A stretch of DNA of 64,000 bases, from NCBI GenBank assembly GCA_020403425.1, contig JADBXR010000005.1, forward strand, positions 1 through 64,000, read 5' to 3'. The notes under the pieces are model-generated. The model was not told the origin of the DNA and did no database searches. It saw only the letters and a program-made list of their open reading frames with translations. Shown one piece after another: positions 42,828 through 50,883 of this stretch. The first letter of the stretch is position 1, and each line of letters begins with the position of its first letter. A program made the position numbers and the translations under genes. Source of the stretch: Chitinophagaceae bacterium (lineage in GTDB: Bacteria > Bacteroidota > Bacteroidia > Chitinophagales > Chitinophagaceae).

Positions 42828-44840
42828 TCAGTTGACGGGCTCTATCCATGCATCATTTTCTTTTAACAGGTTAATGAGTTCAGCTACCGCTATTTCACTG
42901 TCGATATTTCTTTTCATGATGTCCTTCCCTTTGTATAGCGTGATCTTTCCGGGACCACTTCCCACATAACCAAAATCGGCATCCGCCATTTCACCCGGCC
43001 CATTCACGATACAACCCATAATGGCGATCTTGACCCCTTTCAGGTGATTGGTCACACTCCTGATCCTGGCAGTTGTTTCCTGCAGGTCAAAGAGGGTCCT
43101 TCCGCAACTGGGACAGCTGATGTATTCCGTTTTGGAGATACGGGTACGTGTTGCCTGCAGTATCGTAAATGCCGTTGCGTTGATAAACTGTTCTACAGAA
43201 GTATTACTGCTGTAATTCCTTCCGCTGGTGTCCTGTTTTCCTTTTGCCAGGGCCTGGTAGCTATCTGGAGTCATGCCCAAACAAATACCATCGCCAAAAC
43301 CATCCAGAAACAGAGCTCCGCATTCGGTTGAATAGTGGATGAGGTGTTCATCAGTGGTTTGCCAGTTACTGTCGGTGATCAATATAACGGGGTTCTGGAT
43401 CTTACGGTTCATCAGCTCCAGGAACATCCTGCGCACGGCGGGCATGGCATGAGGGTTCTTGCTGCTGAAACAGAGAACCACTTTTGTATCATTGGCCAAC
43501 TCGTCCAGATAAGTGAAATCGTTGATAGATGTCTCATCGCTGAAACAATCAAGCATCACAAAGTTGAGCGTATCGCTTTTCTCCTCCGCAGATACATAAC
43601 CAGACGCATCAAAAATGGGAAAATATTTTTCACGGTCGTCTGCTGTTGCCCATGTGGCAGGATATACCAGCACTTTCAGGGTGCCGGGCAAAGCAAAATC
43701 CAATACCTGGTGACCTGTAAATATGTAATCTGCTGCTGCATCACTGATGTTCCACTTATCGGTAACAGCATCATAAGTGTACCCGATACCCTGTAAATGT
43801 GCAGGTGTTATGGCATCCACTTTACTCATATCCGCAACCACCACCGGCACCTGTTTGCCTCCGATATTGGATACGGCAAAACTTTCCCTGCGTTGGTAAG
43901 TGAAAGGACTATATGGTATCTTATCAACTACCGGAATACTCGTAGCGGTCGATCTTCTGTCGGTATAACGTTTAACCAGATCGCGACAAACCGGGATCTC
44001 GAATTCGGGGTCTTCTGTCAGACTTACGCGTACCGTATCACCAATACCATCTTCCAGTAAAGTGCCGATACCGGCCGCACTTTTAACACGTCCATCCTCA
44101 CCATCTCCGGCTTCGGTAACTCCCAAATGCAGGGGATAACATTCGCCGAATTCAGCATCCATCTGTTGTATCAGTAAACGGTAAGCCTGTACCATCACCT
44201 GCGGATTGCTGGCTTTCATGCTCAACACAATATTGTGATAGGTCTCACTACGTGCAATGCGCAGGAACTCCATAGCACTTTCCACCATTCCCATGGGTGT
44301 ATCTCCATACCTGCTCATGATACGATCACTCAGCGAACCATGGTTGGTGCCGATACGCATGGCAGTTCCGTACTCTTTACAGATCCGGACAAGTGGTGTG
44401 AAACGTTCGCGTATACGTTCGATCTCTTCCAGGTATTCTGCATCGGTATAGTCTATCTGTTCAAATTTCTTCTTATCGACATAATTGCCCGGATTCACCC
44501 TTACTTTCTCAACGATCCTCGCTGCGATCTCTGCAGCGTTGGGCGTAAAATGTATATCAGCCACCAGAGGTGTATGGTATCCGCGTTTCCGTAATTCATT
44601 CTTGATATTGAGCAGGTTTTCTGCTTCGTTCCGACTGGGCGCGGTGATGCGGACCAGTTCTGCCCCTGCTTCGATGCAACGGATGCTTTGTTCCACAGTG
44701 GCGAGGGTATTCAGCGTGTCAGTAGTGGTCATGGTCTGCAGCCGGATGGGATGAAAGTTACCGAGCAGCAGATCGCCTACCTTTACTTCGCGGGTGGCCA
44801 GGCGGCTATATTGCGTCAATGAATTACAATACAATTGCAT
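42828..44840 (-). CDS. ispG: 4-hydroxy-3-methylbut-2-enyl-diphosphate synthase, long three-domain form
   Basis: The protein has 670 residues. The N-terminal TIM barrel (TREVKVGDLLLGNFHPIRLQ split, IRLQTMTTTDTLN, PLVADIHFTPNAA) is followed by a large middle insertion domain of about 250 residues (300-560), and a C-terminal 4Fe-4S reductase-like domain with cysteines in ISCPSCGRT and IMGCIVNGPGE. The insertion is typical of the plant/Chlamydia/Bacteroidota IspG type; E. coli IspG is about 370 residues. It catalyses the sixth step of the MEP isoprenoid pathway. It is the last gene before a 98-bp gap with a terminator for the beta-lactamase gene. Confidence 0.95.
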   Translation of the reverse strand: MQLYCNSLTQYSRLATREVKVGDLLLGNFHPIRLQTMTTTDTLNTLATVEQSIRCIEAGAELVRITAPSRNEAENLLNIKNELRKRGYHTPLVADIHFTPNAAEIAARIVEKVRVNPGNYVDKKKFEQIDYTDAEYLEEIERIRERFTPLVRICKEYGTAMRIGTNHGSLSDRIMSRYGDTPMGMVESAMEFLRIARSETYHNIVLSMKASNPQVMVQAYRLLIQQMDAEFGECYPLHLGVTEAGDGEDGRVKSAAGIGTLLEDGIGDTVRVSLTEDPEFEIPVCRDLVKRYTDRRSTATSIPVVDKIPYSPFTYQRRESFAVSNIGGKQVPVVVADMSKVDAITPAHLQGIGYTYDAVTDKWNISDAAADYIFTGHQVLDFALPGTLKVLVYPATWATADDREKYFPIFDASGYVSAEEKSDTLNFVMLDCFSDETSINDFTYLDELANDTKVVLCFSSKNPHAMPAVRRMFLELMNRKIQNPVILITDSNWQTTDEHLIHYSTECGALFLDGFGDGICLGMTPDSYQALAKGKQDTSGRNYSSNTSVEQFINATAFTILQATRTRISKTEYISCPSCGRTLFDLQETTARIRSVTNHLKGVKIAIMGCIVNGPGEMADADFGYVGSGPGKITLYKGKDIMKRNIDSEIAVAELINLLKENDAWIEPVN

Positions 44841-44892
44841 ATATGGTCAATGTTCTGCAAAGCTAACAGTTATGAGGCAGAAAGGTTGCATT

Positions 44893-44921
44893 AAAAAGCC
44901 GGCAATTCCAGTTGCCGGCTT
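44893..44921 (-). terminator. Rho-independent terminator of the class D beta-lactamase gene
   Basis: AAGCCGGCAA (44896-44905) pairs with TTGCCGGCTT (44912-44921) across six bases; on the minus strand the stem is followed by a T run. Confidence 0.85.
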
Positions 44922-44939
44922 CTGTTTCAGCTCTTATTT

Positions 44940-45791
44940 TTAACGTTTCCCTTCGAAGAACCCGTATTGTTTCAGGGCCGCTTTCAGGATAGCGAGGCGG
45001 GCCGTTTTCATGTCTGCATTATGATCCCCTTCCACATTCAGTACAAAGAAGTAGGGATGACGGTTCTCTTCGATCCAACCTACGATCCAGCCTAACGATC
45101 TACCATTCTCCAGAAAACCCCAACCTGATTTATAACTTAGTTTATAATTGGCATTGTCTTCCTGTATCATCATTTTTTTAACGATATCCTGCGTACGTTT
45201 CTGGAAAGGCAGCTGTCCGAAATAAAGTTTCTTCACCAGCCCCATTTCCTCATCGGGTGTGATCTTCAGTGAATTATCCAGCCAGAAGGAATCGATACGT
45301 GTTTTGATCACGCGACTTCCGTATTTCAGGCTGTCCAGCCAGTGCTGCATGGTATCTTTTCCGATACGCCGCGCCAGTTCCTGATAATAGGGAACAGCAG
45401 AAACCTTGAAGGCTTCTTCCAGTGAGAGATCTTTGTTCCAGCTGGTGGCCGTATCGCCCCCTGGGAACAAGCGAACCTGGCCATCCCATTTGAAAATCGT
45501 CTTTTCATTGGCTACCCTGCCTGTTTCCAAACCAACCAACGCGTTCACTATCTTGAAAGTGGACGCCGGCAGATACGCTGAATCCTTGAACCGTGCCAGG
45601 TTATAGATCATAAAGTCGCCCGTACCATTATCATACAAGCCGAATGTTCCTGTCTGCTTCTGCTCTTCGAACAGTTTACCCAGGCTATCGTCGATTTTCA
45701 CGTTGTTGGGGGAACAGGAGAACAGAAAAAAACAACAACCGAAAATCAGTGATGCAAGCATTGGTTTCAGGTTCATCGACAATATTCTCAT
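44940..45791 (-). CDS. Class D (OXA-type) beta-lactamase, lipoprotein
   Basis: A 283-residue protein with a lipoprotein signal (FFLFSC). It has the class D active-site set: Ser77-Thr-Phe-Lys80 (STFK), Ser131-Ala-Val133, Trp170 in SFWLDNSLKI, and Lys221-Ser-Gly223 (KSGWG). The usual YGN box reads YGS (157-159). Class D enzymes hydrolyse penicillins and oxacillin through a carboxylated lysine; the actual spectrum cannot be read from sequence. It is chromosomal, without mobile elements nearby, so probably intrinsic. An ATG at 45776 is an alternative start. Confidence 0.9.
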   Translation of the reverse strand: MRILSMNLKPMLASLIFGCCFFLFSCSPNNVKIDDSLGKLFEEQKQTGTFGLYDNGTGDFMIYNLARFKDSAYLPASTFKIVNALVGLETGRVANEKTIFKWDGQVRLFPGGDTATSWNKDLSLEEAFKVSAVPYYQELARRIGKDTMQHWLDSLKYGSRVIKTRIDSFWLDNSLKITPDEEMGLVKKLYFGQLPFQKRTQDIVKKMMIQEDNANYKLSYKSGWGFLENGRSLGWIVGWIEENRHPYFFVLNVEGDHNADMKTARLAILKAALKQYGFFEGKR

Positions 45792-45827
45792 CTCTAACAG
45801 TTTTCAATTTTTATAATTAATTCCACA

Positions 45828-47015
45828 TTACTTGATCACGCCCAGCTCTTTTCCCACTTTGGTAAATGCCGAAATGGCCTTATCCAAATGCTCCTGCTTA
45901 TGTGCGGCACTCAGCTGCACACGAATACGTGCCAGTCCCTTTGCCACAACCGGAAAGAAGAAACCGATCACATATACCCCTTCTTCAAGCAGTCTGGCCG
46001 CAAAATTCTGCGCCACCACTGCATCGTATAACATGATGGGAACAATGGGATGATCGCCGGGTTTTATATCGAATCCAGCCTCGGTCATTTTGGTACGGAA
46101 ATACTTTGTATTATACTCCAGCCGGTCGCGCAGCTCAGTGGTTTCTGTTAGCATATCAAGCACTGCAATGGAAGCACCTACAATGCTTGGAGCAACTGTA
46201 TTGGAGAACAGGTAGGGGCGGCTGCGCTGGCGCAGCGTTTCTATGATCTCTTTGCGGCCGGAAGTGAACCCGCCACTGGCGCCACCCAGGGCTTTACCCA
46301 ATGTACCTGTGATGATATCGATCCTGCCCATCACATTACGGTATTCGTGCGTGCCTCGGCCTGTTTTACCCAGAAAACCGGATGAGTGACATTCGTCCGT
46401 CATAACGATCGCATCGTATTTGTCAGCAAGTTCACAGATCTTATCCAGCTGTGCGATGGTCCCATCCATGCTGAATGAACCATCCGTAACGATGATACGG
46501 CTTCTACAGGAAGCGGCCTCCTTAAGTTTGGCTTCCAGATCCTCCATATTGTTATGCTCATAGCGATAGCGCTGTGCTTTGCACAAACGGATACCATCTA
46601 TGATAGAAGCGTGGTTCAGAGCATCGCTGATGATCGCATCCTGCTCACCAAACAGGGGTTCAAACACACCACCATTGGCATCAAAAGCAGCTGCATATAA
46701 GATGGTGTCTTCTGTTCCGAGAAAATCGGACAGTTTCTTTTCCAGTTCTTTGTGTATATCCTGCGTACCACAGATAAAACGGACACTGCTCATACCATAT
46801 CCATGGGTATCAATGGCCTTGTGGGCAGCTTCTATCACTTTGGGATGCGAAGAGAGTCCCAGGTAATTATTGGCACAGAAGTTCAGTACTTTTTTCCCGT
46901 TCACCATGATCTCGGGTCCCTGCTCGCTGGTGATGATACGTTCTTTTTTCAGCAGGCCTGCCGCTTCGATCTCTTGTAATTCTTCCCGTATGCGGGTAAC
47001 AAATTTTTCATTCAT
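45828..47015 (-). CDS. kbl: Glycine C-acetyltransferase (2-amino-3-ketobutyrate CoA ligase)
   Basis: A 395-residue alpha-oxoamine synthase-family PLP enzyme: VLNFCANNYLGLSSHP, SVRFICGTQDIHKELE, DALNHASIIDGIRL, TDECHSSGFLGKTGRG, and GTLGKALGGASGG with Schiff-base Lys241. RPYLFSNTVAPSIVGA and the C-terminal SAAHKQEHLDKAI fit KBL rather than serine palmitoyltransferase or BioF. It cleaves 2-amino-3-ketobutyrate with CoA to glycine and acetyl-CoA in threonine breakdown. A perfect TAnnTTTG box lies just upstream. Threonine dehydrogenase is not adjacent. Confidence 0.93.
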   Translation of the reverse strand: MNEKFVTRIREELQEIEAAGLLKKERIITSEQGPEIMVNGKKVLNFCANNYLGLSSHPKVIEAAHKAIDTHGYGMSSVRFICGTQDIHKELEKKLSDFLGTEDTILYAAAFDANGGVFEPLFGEQDAIISDALNHASIIDGIRLCKAQRYRYEHNNMEDLEAKLKEAASCRSRIIVTDGSFSMDGTIAQLDKICELADKYDAIVMTDECHSSGFLGKTGRGTHEYRNVMGRIDIITGTLGKALGGASGGFTSGRKEIIETLRQRSRPYLFSNTVAPSIVGASIAVLDMLTETTELRDRLEYNTKYFRTKMTEAGFDIKPGDHPIVPIMLYDAVVAQNFAARLLEEGVYVIGFFFPVVAKGLARIRVQLSAAHKQEHLDKAISAFTKVGKELGVIK

Positions 47016-47035
47016 ATGGATGGCATTTCAGAGGG

Positions 47036-47043
47036 CAAAGGTA
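47036..47043 (-). promoter_or_regulatory. Candidate -7 box TACCTTTG ahead of kbl
   Basis: On the minus strand TACCTTTG matches the Bacteroidota -7 consensus exactly and ends 21 bp before the kbl ATG at 47015. Confidence 0.55.
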
Positions 47044-47162
47044 GCAGGAAGAGAGGGAATATGGAGCAGCCGGGCCAGGAATATTGGGTGCTGCATGCAC
47101 CAGGCCCCTGGTTTTGACCGATCCGTTTCCCGCTAAGGTGCAAATGTCATTAGGAGACTCCC

Positions 47163-47846
47163 CTACAGCACAAAACGGTAGCCGACTCCCTTGATGGTGA
47201 TGATCTCCAGTGAAGGATCTTCTTTGAGATACCCCCGGATCTTGGCGATATATACATCCAGGTTACGGCTGTTGAAGAAGGAATCATTGCCCCAGATATG
47301 GTTCAGCAATTCACGGCGGTCGATCACCTGGTCTTTTTTATGATAGAGGTAGGTCAATAATTCACTTTCCCGGTAAGAAAGTTTCCGTTCAGCACCATCT
47401 ATGGCCAAGGCCTGCTTATTCAGATGAAACTGGTACCTGCCAATGTTGATCGTGTCTCCCGCAATTACTACAGGGTTATCCTTTTTTATACGCAATGCGT
47501 TCTCTATCCGTACGATCAGTTCCTCCATACTGAAAGGTTTACGGATATAATCATTGCCACCAGTCTTAAATCCCTGTACCACATCTTCGGTCTGTGTTTT
47601 AGCGGTCAGAAAGATCAGGGGCACATCCCCGTTGATCTTACGGATGTCCTCTGCCAGTTCAAAGCCGCTGCGGTTGGGCAACATCACATCCAGGATACAG
47701 ATATCCGGCTGCTGCATTTCGAAGGACCTGATCACATCTGCTCCATCGCTTTCCATCACCACTTCAAACCCTCTGAGTTCAAGGGTCTCTTTGACGATCT
47801 TGCCCAAAAAAAGTTCATCTTCTACGTATAAGATCTTTATGCTCAT
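47163..47846 (-). CDS. OmpR/PhoB-family response regulator
   Basis: A 227-residue protein. Its receiver domain has Glu9-Asp10, phosphoacceptor Asp53 (CILDVMLPNRSGFE), and the conserved Thr/Lys in FLTAKTQ. The C-terminal winged helix (about 130-227) includes SYRESELLTYLYHKKDQVIDRRELLN (here split as SYRESELLTYLYHKKDQVI) and VYIAKIRGYL. It overlaps the histidine kinase stop by 4 bp (ATGA), so it is the kinase partner. TTAAC box triads upstream of the GLPGLI and barrel genes have the direct-repeat form OmpR-type regulators bind; that link is inference. Confidence 0.95.
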   Translation of the reverse strand: MSIKILYVEDELFLGKIVKETLELRGFEVVMESDGADVIRSFEMQQPDICILDVMLPNRSGFELAEDIRKINGDVPLIFLTAKTQTEDVVQGFKTGGNDYIRKPFSMEELIVRIENALRIKKDNPVVIAGDTINIGRYQFHLNKQALAIDGAERKLSYRESELLTYLYHKKDQVIDRRELLNHIWGNDSFFNSRNLDVYIAKIRGYLKEDPSLEIITIKGVGYRFVL

Positions 47847-49582
47847 GAAACAGGGAATTTTACCGTGAATAAGCTACCCTTGCCTGGCTGGCTTTCTACA
47901 GAAATGGTTCCGTTATGCTGATGGATCACATGCGATACATAACTGAGCCCCAGACCGTATCCTTTGCTGTTATGATGATCGCCATTAGGAACGCGGAAGA
48001 ACTTATCAAAGATCTTCGACTGAAAATCGGGAGAGATACCAATTCCCTTATCCTGAACCTGCAGTACAATCATATCTGCCTGATGCTGCAGGCGAACGGT
48101 AATCTCTGGTTTCTCCTTACTGTATTTCAGGGCATTGTCCAGCAGGTTGAATAATACACTGGTCATATGCAATCTGTCGCCCATGACCATGAAATAATTA
48201 CCCTGCACCTCCAGGTGTATGTTTGCCTGTTGTGCATCGAACTGAAGTTTCATCGTGTTCAGCACTTCTTCCGTAAGCTGTTTCAGGTCCAGCATTTCTT
48301 TGTTCAGTTCCAGCTCCCTGTTTTCGAAGAGAGAGAGCTTAAGCACTTTATCCACGAGCAAATTCAGCCGCTGTAATTCCGACGCGGAAATATCCAGGTA
48401 TTCTTTGGTACGTTCCGGATTCTGCAGTCCGCCAAAATTCCTGAGTGCTTCCACAGCTACGCTTACTGTGGCCAGCGGTGTTTTCAGCTCGTGGGTGATA
48501 TTGCTGATGAAATCGTTCTTCATTTCCGTCAGCTTACGTTGCGCCAGCAGACTCCGGTAAAGGAATATGAAAGCAATCGTAGTGAAGGCGACCAGGAATA
48601 CGGAAAAAAGGATCTGCAGGGATATCTTTTTCAGCAAAAAACTGGTAGGGTTCTCGAAGCCTGCCTGGTACCAGTACGGCTGAAAAAAGCCAACAATGGC
48701 AGGACTGGTAGCCAGCACCGTAGTCATGGTATCTTTCCTGTGCAAAGAGTCTTCTTTCCCTTTGATGATGTGAAAGTTTACAGGAATTCCTGCTTTCAGT
48801 AATTCCTTTCTGTAAACGGAATCGATCCTGGGAATGGCCAGGGTATCATCCAGCACTTTTCCAGAAGCGATCATTCGGGCAAACGATTTTTCGAAGCGGA
48901 GATTATCTGTTTTTACGGTAAGGGTATTGCCCGACTTATTGGTAACTGTTACTGTTCCCATCAGCTTTCCCGGTGCAGGTTTAGGTGCTTTGGGAGACTG
49001 CCTTTGTACATCTGTTCCGATCACTGCGGTACGGTATCCGCTATCGCCGTTTTTAGCATTAAAGCCAACCACCACTTTCAAGCCTGACTGAGACATGCGG
49101 TGCAGCATCGCCGTATCCATCACAGGGGCAAGTTTTATGGCGTCAGGACCATGATTGGCCAGCAACCGTGCAACTTCCGGCGTGAGTTTATCGGTACGCA
49201 TTACACGTATACTACTGATCTCTTCAGGCCGTATGCCGCTATTCGTATCTGACAGAAACAAACGCTGGCTTCTGCCTTTCGCAGCAGAATCCTTCTTTTC
49301 TATGACCATTATCTTTTTAAGGTCATCGGTCTGCCTGCGCAAGACATTCACAGCATTGTATACGAAAAGGTTATTGCCAGGAGCTTGCTTGTAGATGAAT
49401 GTATCAGCTTTAAAGCGGTCTACCTGCATCTTATACACCACATCGCGGAAAATACCGTTGGTCTCTTTTTTCAGTGCCTGCCATTCTTCTTTGTAGAGCC
49501 GGTTGAGCCAGTACGACTGAAAGACCACGATCAGCAGGATCGCCGCCACCAACAGTATACGGGAAAGTTTTAACTTGTTCAT
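47843..49582 (-). CDS. Sensor histidine kinase, HisKA type with large periplasmic domain
   Basis: The protein has 579 residues from the ATG at 49582. A first membrane helix (about 7-25), a periplasmic sensor region (about 26-305, no family recognised), and a second helix (about 313-335) precede a dimerisation/phosphoacceptor domain with NITHELKTPLATV (His364). The HATPase_c domain has NLLDNALKYS, DKGIGI and GYGLGLSYV. It lies immediately upstream of its response regulator. It is divergent from the GLPGLI gene, with a shared 129-bp promoter region. Confidence 0.94.
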   Translation of the reverse strand: MNKLKLSRILLVAAILLIVVFQSYWLNRLYKEEWQALKKETNGIFRDVVYKMQVDRFKADTFIYKQAPGNNLFVYNAVNVLRRQTDDLKKIMVIEKKDSAAKGRSQRLFLSDTNSGIRPEEISSIRVMRTDKLTPEVARLLANHGPDAIKLAPVMDTAMLHRMSQSGLKVVVGFNAKNGDSGYRTAVIGTDVQRQSPKAPKPAPGKLMGTVTVTNKSGNTLTVKTDNLRFEKSFARMIASGKVLDDTLAIPRIDSVYRKELLKAGIPVNFHIIKGKEDSLHRKDTMTTVLATSPAIVGFFQPYWYQAGFENPTSFLLKKISLQILFSVFLVAFTTIAFIFLYRSLLAQRKLTEMKNDFISNITHELKTPLATVSVAVEALRNFGGLQNPERTKEYLDISASELQRLNLLVDKVLKLSLFENRELELNKEMLDLKQLTEEVLNTMKLQFDAQQANIHLEVQGNYFMVMGDRLHMTSVLFNLLDNALKYSKEKPEITVRLQHQADMIVLQVQDKGIGISPDFQSKIFDKFFRVPNGDHHNSKGYGLGLSYVSHVIHQHNGTISVESQPGKGSLFTVKFPVS

Positions 49583-49636
49583 CTGGCCTATTGTAGTTAC
49601 AAATATAACCCGCGTTTGTACCGGCACTACCTTTTA

Positions 49637-49672
49637 TTAACCTTAATTAACTTTTGAGCAAGCATGCTTAAC
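49637..49672 (+). promoter_or_regulatory. TTAAC box triad (10- and 21-bp steps), possible response-regulator operator
   Basis: TTAAC starts at 49637, 49647 and 49668, all on the plus strand, with the first 75 bp ahead of the GLPGLI ATG. The first part reads TTAACCTTAATTAACTTTT. The barrel gene has the same triad with the same steps on the minus strand at 53785, 53775 and 53754. A 10-bp palindrome AAGCATGCTT (49660-49669) overlaps the third box. Confidence 0.6.
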
Positions 49673-49684
49673 CAAGCACTGGTT

Positions 49685-49692
49685 TAGCTTTG
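49685..49692 (+). promoter_or_regulatory. Candidate -7 box TAGCTTTG
   Basis: An exact TAnnTTTG match ending 19 bp before the GLPGLI gene ATG. No good -33 element is present, which fits an activator-dependent promoter. Confidence 0.55.
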
Positions 49693-49711
49693 AGACCTAA
49701 AACCGACACAC

Positions 49712-50506
49712 ATGAAAAGAGTTGTTTTCTTATTTACAGGCATGGTATGCCTGAGTGCCCTAAAAGCCCAGGTGAAAGAGGGTACCATTGTTTACGAGCA
49801 GAAAACCAATATGCACAGGGTCATCCAGGATGAGCAGATGAAGGCAATGATACCGGAATTCAGAACAGCTAGGTTCCTGCTCTTATTCAGCGACAGCATT
49901 TCCGTATATAAGACCGTTCCGGAAGATGAAGCACCCGACCCTTTCGCTGGTGGCGGCGGGATGCGTGTCATTACCCGTTTTGGTGGAGGAGGCGGTGACC
50001 TGTACAAAAATTTCAGTCAGGCAAAATCGGTACAGACCGCAGAAGTGGGGGGCAAGAATTTCCTGATCACCGATTCCATCCGCCAGCAGCCTTGGAAACT
50101 GGGAACAGAAACCAGGACCATCCTCGGTTATACCTGTCATAAAGCCACCCGTAAAGTGATGCAGGCGGCTGGAAACATTCGCCGAATAGTAATGGGAGGC
50201 GGCGCTCCAGACACAAGCAACCAGAGTCGCCAGCAGGCCAAAGAAGTGGAAATAGTGGCCTGGTATGCTGATGACCTGGCGAGCCCGGTAGGGCCTGAGA
50301 ATTACGGCCAGTTACCCGGCGTTATCTTACAGCTGGATGTTGACAATTCCGCTAACGTATACACAGCCATTGAGATCAAAAAAACAGTTGATCAGAAAGA
50401 ATTGAAAGAGCCTAAAAAAGGGAAAGTCATCACCCGTCCCGAGTTCACCAAACTGATGACAGAAATGATGAGCAGTGGTGGTGGAGGTTTCAGGATAGGC
50501 GGATAA
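49712..50506 (+). CDS. GLPGLI family secreted protein
   Basis: A 264-residue protein with a signal peptide ending at LKAQ. The start of the mature part is VKEGTIVYEQKTNMHRV, the typical GLPGLI opening; ILGYTCHKATRKV near 145 and GPENYGQLPGVILQLDVDN near 205 give the family core (the name motif reads QLPGVIL). Gly-rich loops (AGGGG, FGGGGGDL) are present. GLPGLI proteins are Bacteroidota periplasmic or outer-membrane-associated proteins that often sit beside large barrel proteins, as here. The exact function is unknown. Confidence 0.9.
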   Translation: MKRVVFLFTGMVCLSALKAQVKEGTIVYEQKTNMHRVIQDEQMKAMIPEFRTARFLLLFSDSISVYKTVPEDEAPDPFAGGGGMRVITRFGGGGGDLYKNFSQAKSVQTAEVGGKNFLITDSIRQQPWKLGTETRTILGYTCHKATRKVMQAAGNIRRIVMGGGAPDTSNQSRQQAKEVEIVAWYADDLASPVGPENYGQLPGVILQLDVDNSANVYTAIEIKKTVDQKELKEPKKGKVITRPEFTKLMTEMMSSGGGGFRIGG

Positions 50507-50521
50507 ACAATCAATCATTTG

Positions 50522-50553
50522 AAAAAAGCCCGTCTGTACAGACGGGCTTTTTT
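50522..50553 (+). terminator. Rho-independent terminator after the GLPGLI gene
   Basis: AAAAAAGCCCGTCTG pairs perfectly with CAGACGGGCTTTTTT around a 2-base centre; flanking A and T runs make it bidirectional. Confidence 0.93.
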
Positions 50554-50625
50554 AGATAGATACCTAATATTTTCCTTACGAATCTTCATGATACCAGTAT
50601 TTGACCGACCCATTTCTCCCTGGCC

Positions 50626-50673
50626 ATGCAACGGATTTGAGTACTGATTCGGAAACAACCATATCCGTTGCAT
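50626..50673. repeat. 11-bp perfect inverted repeat with 26-nt loop
   Basis: ATGCAACGGAT at 50626-50636 and ATCCGTTGCAT at 50663-50673 can form a hairpin outside either terminator. There is no T run, so it is not a simple terminator. Confidence 0.65.
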
Positions 50674-50823
50674 CAATTACGCAAGTATGATCGCTGTTCC
50701 TTGTAACAAAACAGGCATGTGCTAATGGATCTGCTTCAGATACTCATGATGATCGACAAACAGCGATACCTGTCAACGACTTTGTCCTGTCACTATTCAC
50801 ATAACGAGCCTTACTCTTCCAAT

Positions 50824-50859
50824 AAAACGGGCCCCACTCAGAAATTAGCGGGGCCCGTT
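50824..50859 (-). terminator. Rho-independent terminator after the barrel gene
   Basis: AACGGGCCCC (50826-50835) pairs with GGGGCCCGTT (50850-50859); on the minus strand it is followed by a short T run. Confidence 0.82.
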
Positions 50860-50883
50860 AAACCGGTGGTAGGTGATCCATTG

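Larger units (their letters stand above)
50507..50883. other. Intergenic region between convergent genes, two terminators and an 11-bp inverted repeat
   Basis: This 377-bp gap separates the GLPGLI stop from the barrel stop. It holds a terminator at each end (50522-50553 and 50824-50859) and the inverted repeat at 50626-50673. I see no credible coding frame; an ORF reading into the barrel gene from 50719 is a shadow. Confidence 0.6.

Noticed and set aside
47060..47115. GGTGC-TGCAT-GCACC and flanking GGGCC/GGCCC as a terminator of the response regulator gene
   Set aside because: A stem can be drawn, but no T run follows on the minus strand; it may just be local symmetry ahead of kbl.
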